NCBI GenBank assembly: GCA_022592445.1
Contig: JABYQR010000623.1
Location: forward strand, 1 to 15,908
Direction of reading: 5' to 3'
From: Cytidiella melzeri
Lineage: Eukaryota; Basidiomycota; Agaricomycetes; Polyporales; Irpicaceae
DNA: 15,908 nucleotides
Position 1 is the stretch's first letter. Every line of letters starts with the position of its first letter. Below the pieces are notes generated by a model, which saw only the letters and a list, made by a program, of their open reading frames with translations, did no database searches and had not been told where the DNA came from. Both the position numbers and the translations under genes were made by a program. Positions 7,371-15,295 of this stretch are shown piece after piece.

Positions 7371-7714
7371 GAAAACGCCGGCATTCAGCAAGCACCGTCG
7401 CTGAGTCAGTAGCTGCACTGCATCCCAAGTGCGTGTCTATCTCATTGTATACGTTCCCGCAGCTGACCAAATCTACGCACCCGTCTCTTCTCCCTGCAGC
7501 GACCGACAGTCTCCTCGGCCAGTCACGGGCAAAGAAGAAAACGACGTCACATTATCCCTACACCTAAACACGCTGCGCGTGCGGCCACCGCACAGAGAGG
7601 AGACATATCGGCACAGAATCCGTCATCTTCTTCCTTTCCGATCTCTATTCTAACAAAGAAGCGACAAATGACGATTACTGGTATCAATACTAGCGTCCGT
7701 CGACCGTCTGGTGA
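7371..7714. other. Spacer without a supported gene
   Basis: Pyrimidine-rich non-repeated sequence upstream of the first coding-like part of the dioxygenase gene. Open frames here are short and not protein-like. It may hold the promoter or the 5' exons, but I see no clear TATA box or splice-site pair that decides this. Confidence 0.4.
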
Positions 7715-8397
7715 CCGCGGGATCTCTCCCGTCGTCACTCATGCCTTCCGTCGTGGGTTCTGCCTGGACAGGTCCCGCCCACTCCTACTCAGCTCTCCAT
7801 GCCGCGGCAAGCTGTTGCGAGCGCTACGACGACCGGTCGTTCACCACCTACTGTGTCAATTGCAATCGCCTCAACGCTTGTACCGCCAACGCCTGCTTCC
7901 TTGCGTCATGCAGGGTATGTCGCACGGGTGGTCCGTGATCAGGCTCACCATTCGCCTTTGCATTCTCACGCGCACCATACAAGCAACGGCAGCTGAAGTG
8001 GTACACGTGGTAGTGTTGGTGGGTGGTCCCCCCCCCCGCCTCCAAGCTGAGCTTGCCGACGTCCTCTGCACAACATTCCTTGAGCCACTCTACGTCCATG
8101 TCTGTGTCCGCCGAGAGACGTGGCATGCCCCGACGGTCGTCGATAGACCGTGGCTCGGGCCACCACTCGCGCCATAGCAGCGCGACTACAAGCCGTATGC
8201 CTCATCCTCCTGAAAAGCGTCTAGGAAGTTGGCATCTCCTATCATACGTTCGTCAGTGACTTGAACCACCGTTAACGGGGATCAGGCGCGTACATCACCG
8301 GGACCAAACACCCCACTGTCTTCACCTAGCACTGCAACTTTAGGAACGGATGGGATGCCTCTACGCTTCAGGAGGCCATCAACACTTGCCATGGACG
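7715..8397 (+). CDS. Probable 5' exons of the dioxygenase gene, disordered Ser/Pro/Thr-rich region (uncertain model)
   Basis: Three pieces look coding. In 7771-7914, PPTPTQL and TTTGRSPPTVSIAIAS are followed by a GTATGT donor at 7915. In 8014-8247, SKLSLPTSSAQHSLSHS, RRSSIDRGSGHHSRHSS and MPHPPEKRLGS. In 8286-8397, SPGPNTPLSSPSTATLGTDG, preceded by a TTAAC branch and CAG acceptor. Such low-complexity N-termini are common in fungal regulators. I cannot join them in one consistent phase: the first and second pieces disagree, and a run of ten C (8028-8037) makes the frame sensitive to a single-base error. The link to the dioxygenase exon would be an intron from 8398 (GTTGCC) to an acceptor at 8536, which does keep phase. 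This could also be a decayed region. Confidence 0.3.
8248..8362 (+). repeat. Diverged direct repeat, copy 2 (about 115 bp)
   Basis: Second copy of the repeat at 7257-7370, 991 bp downstream. It spans a possible donor (GTTCGT 8248), a branch-like TTAAC, an acceptor (CAG 8285) and the start of a coding-like exon, so the duplication involved an intron-exon junction. Confidence 0.7.
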
Positions 8398-8536
8398 GTT
8401 GCCAGTCAGGCGCCGTGCTTGCGCGTCAGCCTCGTTTGGCCATTTGTTCATTTATTATTTCACTGCCTGCTTCCTTTTACGCTCAATCACCCTTGCTGAC
8501 TCCATATTGACCATTCTCACTAGATCTCATTGCCAG

Positions 8537-11500
8537 AGGCTTCCTTGCTTGGGATAGACCCCAGTTCCCCAGTTCTTAGAGACCTGACAATCTTTGACAT
8601 TGCCAATCGTGATCCTTGGTTGCCCGGCATATACGTCTACACCGGTGACAGACCGCACCCTCAACACCATGTCCAAGCTGTTGGTAGCCGCACATTTGTT
8701 TATCTTACAGACTCGTCAGAGGAAGGGAAAACGGCAGCCAAAGAAGCAGCTCACTCGCAGACAGTTCCAGGTGGCGTAATTTCAGGTTTGTCTGCTTAAC
8801 CCTTACTTCATGACGCACATTTGGGCTCAATTATTCTCAAAGACATTCCGGGTCAGTTTGAGGTCCTCCCCGGAGACGCCGTATTTGCTCGTCCAATTGA
8901 CAAGGCAGGCAACCCGGCACATGACTGTTTGCAGATAATGTTTGGTCTGACGTACGCATAAACAATTAATATCTGAAGTAGTTTTTATGCGAAATTTTCT
9001 TGATGCATATAGATTATCTCGTGAATACACTGACTATATGCGTTTGCTGTGTACAAGTTTGGATTGTCAAGAGCACTTCTCCCGTATGCTTGATGATGTC
9101 GAGCAGGCAAAGGATGTCATGCTTGGTTCTCGCGACAGACGTGTTAAGATGAAAGGAGTCTTGGTGTTTGAGAGTTCTAGAAGCGCAAAGCCTATGAAAA
9201 ATGCGCCTCGCTGTTACGGTCTAAACAACATGGTGCAGCAACCGCGTAACCTCGAGAGTCCACCGGCGCCGTTGAAGACGAGAGACAATGAGCATGATTG
9301 GTATCAGCTCAATGTCAACCATTACCTTGCAGTTAGTTGATTCACGTTGGCATTATTGTCTCCATATTCATTGTTGCTGGTGTAGGCTACAACCGCTCTC
9401 AATGTGGCAGCATGGGAGTTGCAAGGTCCTTCCGATCTTTTGCATGCATGTAGGGAGTATGGCGAGCAGGTCAATTCCCCTAGACTGGGCCATCGTGATA
9501 ACTATTATTGGGCGAGCCAACAGAACAATTGTGTGCATCCTCAGTACATTAAAAAAGGTGTGTATATTTAGTACCTGATTATGGCATGGTTTCTCTGATA
9601 TGTTCTTTTGTTAGAGAAGCAACTTGTTGAGCAGATGGGACATTTTGGTGGTCCTCACAAAGACGAGAATGGCTTCATTGCTGGACTCTCCTGCGGTCTC
9701 TGCTTGTCAGACCTCTCTGACAAGCCTGGATGTGAGCCAGGACGCTTGCATTTTCTGGGTGTCGGGTGCTGGGTTCGTCTCCAATACATGGCACAGATTT
9801 TTTTCTCCGGTCTCCTGCGTCACGGAGGCACGTCACCCTTGGTTCCCGACGAGCAGCCAATGGAAGGATGGGAGACGCGCATGCTGCTTATCAGTTACCC
9901 AGCCACCAAAATACTCACAGGTGAAGCTAGACGTTTGTTTTCGTCCATGCCCTATCAGTCGGCACCACTGTACATTACACCGGAGATGACCGGCGCCCCT
10001 GCTTCTCAACAGGCCAAGGCAATGTGGACCACTCACACGACGTATGCTCAAGACGCCTGGGTTGGCATGGAACCGCTATCCCTTGTCAACTTCATGGCTA
10101 GATCAGCACTGCAACACCTTCACTTCGTGTTCCGGCAGCTGCCTAGTTCATACGGAGTTCAGATTGATGCGGGCCAGTTTCTGAAGGCCTTTTCTTTGGA
10201 TGTTGATGGGCACCGGGTCAATGCCGACCCTTGGGAGCTTGCACCGAACACTAACGTGGGGCAGCCTTTCGGCGAACGTCATAAGCAAGTCCAGGACGAG
10301 CTGCTGCAAAAGCAGTTCAATCATTACTTGGCTGGTATCCCGCTGGTCTCGCATAATAAGTTCCATGGTTGGGATATAACTGCTATCAACCACGGTGCGC
10401 GTCCAAAGTGTACAGGTATGTTTTGCTGTAATATCTGGTCCTTATTGTAGTGATCATTGCTTATTGCTGTAGATGATGTCGACGAGGACTACAACAACGA
10501 AGACGAAGACGAATCCGAAGACAACAGAAAACGTAAAGCCAACACTCAAGATCAAATTGACACTTCTAAGGGACCAAATAAACGTAGTTGTTGTTGTTTA
10601 CTTGCAATTTGTAATCTAATTTCTACTTGCAGGTGGACAATATCGCATCGCTCTTCAGACGGAAGTTGAGAAACGTATTGAGAAAAACTACCCTATGGCC
10701 CAATCCCTTGATTCTTATAGATCTCTTGTCACCCATGCCACTGCCGTTCCCTTGTCTGCCTCTTCCATGGATGTGAACACCAGTATGCAGGGCCTGCCTC
10801 CGGCGTCTCCTGCACTGCCTTCTGGTATTCACCAGTCAGTGACACTGCCTGATCTGCACCAGGCCCATAACAACCCTGTGGGATATCAGGGTAATCATAC
10901 CTTACCGGTTCCTTGTTCCGTACCACCCCGCGGTAAACATCTCAGCCCGATGTCAGATGATGATTCCGAGTACGAGGATAGTAATGCGGGTCGCTCAGGC
11001 AGGTCTGCAACCAGGTTCGTGGCTTGCACTTGTTCTACAAACCTGAGGTGTGAGATTTACATTCTGTTTAGTCCAGTAATGTTCCCGCCTGAGGTAGGAG
11101 TACCTGTCCGTCGTTCATCCCAGATTGTGGCGTCAAGCCTGGCTGCAAAGGTATGAATTACCTGCAGAGTTATAGATCATATTTACATATGTTGTGTCAT
11201 ATGCAGCCTACAGTTGAGCCAAGAGCTGCAAACAGGATGGTTGTGGAGTTGTCTCCTTTCCGAGCTCGAGACAGGCAGCATTGTACAAGCCCGACATCTA
11301 CGATCAGCGACGTGACATCTACAGCCTTGTCAACTGTCACCTCTATTTCCCGTCAACCTCGTACGCAGGCTGTCGGAGTTGTACCACGTCCTCCATTGCT
11401 GTCTCCTTCCTCGCTGTCTAATATGACCCCTCTCCCTGAATTGCCCTCTATACTGCCTCCCCCTCCTCTCCCTGAATCACCCTCAATACTGTCTCCCCCT

Positions 11501-11671
11501 CCACAGCAGTTCAGATCCCGCTCCTTGTTGACAACTACTGAATCACGACATTCACAGTGTAAGCCATATAACCCATTGTAGTATGTAACTATTCAAATTT
11601 GGCTCTACTCAGGCCGCGTGTTCCTTACCAAGTTGGTCAATGGTGTCGTCTTCTACTCAGAGTCAAGTTAA
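8537..11671 (+). CDS. TET/JBP-like 2-oxoglutarate/Fe(II) dioxygenase, multi-exon gene (nucleic acid oxidation, inferred)
   Basis: Exons: 8537-8785, 8843-8951, 9013-9331, 9386-9557, 9615-10415, 10473-10583, 10633-11014, 11072-11150, 11207-11558, 11613-11671. Nine introns of 49-61 nt all keep phase. The catalytic core lies in 9615-10415: GGPHKDENGF gives the HxD iron ligands (His 9656-9658, Asp 9662-9664), FFSGLLRHGGTSP the distal His (9821-9823) and ETRMLLISYP the Arg (9878-9880) that would bind 2-oxoglutarate. HxD...H...R plus FFSGL.HGGTPP-like wording matches fungal TET/JBP proteins, which oxidise methylated or thymine bases in DNA. Exon 10473-10583 encodes an acidic run and NRKRK, a possible nuclear localisation signal; 11207-11558 is Ser/Pro-rich with two copies of a proline motif (LPELPSIL, LPESPSIL). 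Two defects are discussed in the findings: a TAA at 8797-8799 unless intron 8786-8842 is spliced, and a frame mismatch at the last junction, which makes this model stop at 11671. Confidence 0.6.
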
Positions 11672-12086
11672 TAGCATCAACATGCAGGCAACATCTGGTG
11701 AATCGTTTCGCAACGCCCTCAACATGTTGGACGACATTGACTCGAAAACAGATAGTCTCCGCGTACTGCACGACCCGTCTCACACCAAGATGCCCCAATA
11801 TTTTGCTTCTATCTTTGACGTCCGTGATTATTGCGATGGGACAACGGTGTGGATCAACCTTCATCGCCAGCGGGTGATGCTGGCAGAGACCCGCCTGGTG
11901 GACAGTGTTCAATCATTGGTCGATGATACATGTCCTGGGCTCCTTCAAAATAGAGTTGTCGCAACCAGGGACGACAATTGGGTTGCGCAACTTACAATGA
12001 ATGTTCTCATAACCGTGCGCGCGGGCCTCCCCATTACCGCAAGATCCACAGAATATTTTCCACCCACTGTGTTACGTCCAGCCTGA
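11613..12086 (+). pseudogene. Last exon of the dioxygenase gene in its open frame (157 codons), out of phase with the preceding exon
   Basis: After the acceptor at 11611-11612 (CTACTCAG) a frame runs to TGA 12084-12086. It reads like folded protein (SFRNALNMLDDIDSKTDSL, YFASIFDVRDYCDGTTVWI, MPQYF) and includes an ATG at 11640. The previous exon ends after CAG T at 11558 (clear GTAAGC donor, phase 1), but this frame needs phase 0. No alternative donor or acceptor nearby repairs the phase. Either one base has been gained or lost in the gene or the assembly, or this is a separate small gene starting at 11640. I recognise no domain. Confidence 0.45.
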
Positions 12087-12180
12087 CATGGATAGTCCCA
12101 CAGAGACCGGATTTTTCCAACAATGTCACAAGTTTACAGCTTTGGGCGCCTATCTAGAGCGCTTATTTTCCGGCTAGGAG
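12087..12180. other. 3' flank of the dioxygenase gene up to the insertion site of element C
   Basis: Ninety-four bases with no ORF or recognisable motif. The last bases before the LTR (12176-12180, aggag) are where a target-site duplication would begin; the partner lies outside the window. Confidence 0.4.
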
Positions 12181-12386
12181 TGTTACCGGACCTAACCCTA
12201 ACCCGGGTCACGTGACATCCTGCCTTATTTATCAATAGTCCAGACCCAAACCCTAGACTCAGTCTGGAGCGGTTCCAGATCAACCTAGGCTATTGTTCTA
12301 TTGTTCCTCTTCCATTGATGGGGATTCCCCAGGGATTCCCCCAGGTCTTATTGTTCTATTGTTCTTATCCTGTTATTTGTTCTACG

Positions 12387-12454
12387 TACCCTGGTCCTTG
12401 ACAGTTACTCTGGTCCTTGACAGTTACTCAGGTCCTTGACAGTTACCCTGGTTC
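12387..12454. repeat. 19-bp tandem repeat, about 3.5 copies, in the LTR upstream of the TATA box
   Basis: Units at 12387-12405, 12406-12424, 12425-12443 and a partial one from 12444 read TAC(C/T)C(T/A)GGTCCTTGACAGT. They lie 80-150 bp upstream of the TATA box, the position of U3 enhancers. A shorter repeat, GTTACTCCAGTCCC, follows at about 12469-12497. Confidence 0.85.
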
Positions 12455-12536
12455 TTTATTGTTCTATCGTTACTCCAGTCCCACAGTTACTCCAGTCCCT
12501 AGTGTGGGAACTGGTGCACAGACCACCCAGACCCAG

Positions 12537-12544
12537 TATATATA
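12537..12544 (+). promoter_or_regulatory. TATA box in the LTR of element C
   Basis: TATATATA inside AGTATATATAGTACC. Transcription would begin near 12565-12575, which defines the approximate U3/R boundary. No other TATA-like run is this clear in the LTR. Confidence 0.55.
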
Positions 12545-12601
12545 GTACCCCTTACCCTCCCTGGTTCTGCATCTTGACCTCTTCGTCATTTGCACTGCCA
12601 G

Positions 12602-12662
12602 GTGAGTTACTCCATGTAACCTAGTATAAGCGTAATATTAACTTCGTCATTTGCACTGCCAG
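12602..12662 (+). other. Candidate 61-nt intron in the LTR, bounded by a 21-bp direct repeat
   Basis: GTGAGT (12602) follows CCAG, a TATTAAC branch site lies at about 12635-12641, and the 3' end is GCACTGCCAG (12662). The 21-bp run CTTCGTCATTTGCACTGCCAG occurs at 12581-12601 and again at 12642-12662, so both splice sites sit at the right end of a repeat copy and splicing would leave exactly one copy. Confidence 0.5.
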
Positions 12663-12899
12663 TATCCGGCCTCAGTGCCTGCTTGCCTGCTCATCATCGA
12701 CTTTGACCTCGTTGTCGTCGTTGGAGATCCACCCCCTTCCTCTCTATTTCACTCCCTTTTTAGGGTTATCAGCATAGCAGCAGTCGCTCCGCGACATTAG
12801 GTCAAGATACCACACAGCTACCGGCACGACTGCCCTTAGCTTGGATCAAGCCCTCCTGTCCCCCCAGTTTAAAAAAGTTTATTCACCCCTACGTTTGAG

Positions 12900-13727
12900 A
12901 GTAAGCCATCACCGTCCGTCTTGACGTGCTTGATCGCTAACTCGTTCACTTTCCGTGGTTGATTCTTAGTGCCGAAAGAATCCCACCCCCGTTTTACTGC
13001 TCGCCCAGATCCTTTGCATAAGGATCTGAACCAAGCGCGTCGAGAAGTCCAGATCCACCGTGCCCTACCTCAGGCCGTGTTTGATCAACTCGACGCAGAG
13101 CACGCACGTGGCAAGAGTCACAAGTACACGGAAAAGGAACTCAAGGCTATTGCCTCCTACGTCGGTCGTCGTAAACCCAAGGGTTCCGCCCTTACACACA
13201 GATTCCCCACAGTAGAGGAGTTTGAAAAACTCCGCGCCGAGTCCAAAGAGTTCGCCGCCCGCACTGCACGCGAACGAGCTGAGGCATTAGCAAGTCTCCC
13301 CAAGAAGCCTTCGTTAGCAGAACGCTTCCCAGTCCGGCCCGCTACCAACCCTAGCGCAGCCCTCATAGCAGCAAAGCCGACTCTCATCGACTTCCGCAAG
13401 CACACTGTGGAAGACCTCCGAGGTATCTTCACTCCCAAGCTCACCGCTACAATCCAACGTTTGTCGATCCTCCCCACCATCGACAAATACCACCAGCTTA
13501 ACAAAGATACAAAGCGACAGTTTGAGCAGGAGAAACAGAAGCTAGAGAAGCTTCTAAAGGAATTACCAACCCGGGCCCCTGTCATCACTCATCGTGAGTG
13601 GCAACTGCTGGATTGGGGATTAAAGGCAATTGGAGGAATCCGTTTCACGGGTCTAAGGAGGAACTACGAGCAGGTGTTCAAAGGGTTAGATAAAGTTTGG
13701 GCGGACGAGTACTTCATCTCGTTCTAA
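12900..13727 (+). CDS. ORF1 of element C, conserved protein of unknown function upstream of Gag
   Basis: The proposed mRNA joins A12900 to 12970-13727 and encodes about 252 aa, ending at TAA 13725-13727. The protein is basic and mostly helical: QARREVQIHRALPQAVFDQL, KYTEKELKAIASYVGRR, TARERAEALASLPKKPSLAER, a coiled-coil-like KQKLEKLLKELPTR, then LLDWGLKAIGGIRFTGLRRN. The last third is the best conserved with element A. Gag begins in the same frame, one stop codon later. It could be a nucleic-acid-binding or particle-assembly accessory protein, but no motif proves that. Confidence 0.65.
12901..12969 (+). other. Leader intron of element C that splits the ORF1 start codon
   Basis: A 69-nt candidate intron: donor GTAAGC (12901), branch CGCTAAC at about 12935-12941, acceptor TTGATTCTTAG (12969). 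The preceding exon base is A (12900) and the following bases are TG (12970-12971), so splicing makes ATG CCG AAA. The unspliced DNA reads GTG with TGA two codons upstream (12960-12962). Element A has the same arrangement at 1577-1525. Confidence 0.6.
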
Positions 13728-15295
13728 ATAGAATACAGTGTGGCTTCCCAAAGTCCCAATAGCAGTATCTGGTCCAGAGATCACCTTCCCTGTGAAAGTT
13801 ACCCGCACGCCTTCAACCACGAAACAGTCAGAGACGAGTGTTACGATTCCGAAGAAGGACATCAAATCTGTGAAGCACAGCCTTGTCCAAACCGTTACAA
13901 CAGAATCACATATCCGGGTCGTTTTGCAAACCAGTATCGGCCTATTCATCACTGGCAAGAGGATCGTATACTTGAATCTCTCCCACCCTTGCCTGAAACA
14001 GAAGAAGATTTTGATCGCACCTTCACGCAGGATCAATATCAGATGGATTCCACCAACGTCTCTCAGCATGCTTCCAGGGCAGCAACCCCGGCCCCGGTGC
14101 AAGAATCATCTCCACCTCCCACAGCAGAACAGCTTCTGCACGCACTACTCCTCGGTCAGCAACAGCTGACACAAGCTATCACAGCGCTGGTTCAGAACCA
14201 GCAACCGGTCAACAACAGGTCACGGGAAAGGGTGGTAGAGAAACCCGCCAGTTTCAAAGGCAATGCAAGTAGTGACGCGCGTCGCTTTTTGGCCGCCTTC
14301 TCCATGTACGCACAGTTTAACGAGAAGCTGTCTCCGTACAATGCCCAAGGAGGTCAGACCCGGTTGGACCATCTCTGGATCTCGTCAGCCCTGTCATTTA
14401 TGACAGAAGATGCGGCAGTTTGGGCTACGCCCCATATGGATTTGATTGCCAGCCATCAAATGGCATTCAACGGTGACTGGGATGACTTCAGGACAGCATT
14501 CAAAGCACGATTTGAACCGGTTGATGAAATGGTGGATGCTAAAGCCAAGCTAGGGAGCTGTGGCAAGGCAAAAAGACGGTTCCAGAATACACGGCCCGAT
14601 TCCGGGAAATCATGGACAGGACGGGATACTCGACACAGGATCTCCGAGATCGGTACTATGAACATCTGAGCACCACCATCAAGGATGAACTGGTCCACAC
14701 TGCACGGTCCCATGTCACCCTCGTCGACCTGATCAATGTGGCCACTGACATCGACAATCGTCTTCGGGTCCGAGCTCAGGAAAAAGCTCGTGAACAAGGT
14801 CGGACAATTCCCAACGTGTTCAAATCCACCCCGGTCTCCACCTCGTCCCCGGCTCCTTTCGTCCAACCATCTAGGGATTCCAATGCTATGGAAATTGACG
14901 CGACTAAAGTCGGTCCCAATGGGAAAACACGTGCGGACTTCATGAAGGCAATGAATGGCAGATGTTACGGATGCGGATCAAAGGACCATCAGAAGAAGGA
15001 TGGAAAACATGATCGTGAACTTTGTGGACACTGTGGTGGCAACCATCAGACGCAAGTTTGCCAAAGCCGGTTCCTTGGGTACCCACCTAGGCAACAAAAG
15101 GTGGCTGCTAGCACATTGTTTGATCCGTCTCCGGCCCCCTCGTCGTCCTCGTCCGCGAGGCCCTTACCTACCCCGCCTGCCGCAACCGTCGCCAGCTCTT
15201 CGTCTTCAACTCCGTTTGACTACGATGCCATCATGAAGCAGATGTCATCGCTCACGGACCAAGTCAAGCAGCTGGGAAATCAAAGGGATTTTTAG
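13728..15295 (+). pseudogene. Gag polyprotein of element C, one frameshift
   Basis: The frame is open straight after the ORF1 stop (13728) with the Cys motif CEAQPCPNR near 13872-13898, a Gln-rich helix (LLGQQQLTQAITALVQNQQ), and a capsid-like domain from about 14235 (EKPASFKGNASSDARRFLAAF). First in-frame ATG is at 14043. Near 14555 the frame must change: the sequence before it continues sensibly as LWQGKKTVPEYTARF only in the frame of 14558-15295, consistent with loss of one G from a G run. A double Cys/His nucleic-acid-binding motif lies at 14963-15061 (CYGCGSKDH, then CGHCGGNHQTQVC, CX2CX3HX4C). A Ser/Pro-rich linker and a short helix end in QRDF before TAG 15293-15295. Confidence 0.8.
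15286..15295 (+). promoter_or_regulatory. Candidate -1 ribosomal frameshift site, gag-pol junction of element C
   Basis: G GAT TTT TAG in the gag frame. A -1 slip enters the pol frame, which is open from here to 15699. GGAUUUU is a known viral slippery heptamer (red clover necrotic mosaic virus). It aligns in function and position with G GGT TTT TAG of element B. Confidence 0.55.

Larger units (their letters stand above)
12181..12796 (+). repeat. 5' LTR of element C (616 bp)
   Basis: It begins TGTTACCGG and ends GCGACA, with TG...CA termini, and the next bases TTAGGT match the base run after the LTR of element A. It contains a CCTAACCCTAACCC run at 12191-12204, repeated ATTGTTCTATTGTTC blocks, a 19-bp tandem array, a TATA box and a candidate intron. 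The second LTR is outside the window, so the boundaries rest on termini and on comparison with A. Confidence 0.6.

Noticed and set aside
7668..8177. 169-codon ORF in the spacer
   Set aside because: The translation is Arg/Leu/Cys-rich with no consistent features and conflicts with the better Ser/Pro-rich frames of the same region.
8530..9340. Two separate genes, one ending at 8960 and another starting at ATG 8987
   Set aside because: An intron at 8952-9012 (GTACGC...CATATAG) joins both frames in phase and has the typical length, so one gene is simpler.
12191..12204. CCTAACCCTAACCC as a telomeric repeat
   Set aside because: There are only about two TAACCC units inside an LTR; too short to mean a telomere or an internal telomeric tract.
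13738..14169. 143-codon ORF that would begin with A|TG after the acceptor-like ATACAG at 13738
   Set aside because: Tempting as a second split start codon, but the frame is a shadow of Gag and shares nothing with element A.
14456..14866. 136-codon minus-strand ORF
   Set aside because: It is antisense to the capsid and linker part of Gag C, with no independent support.
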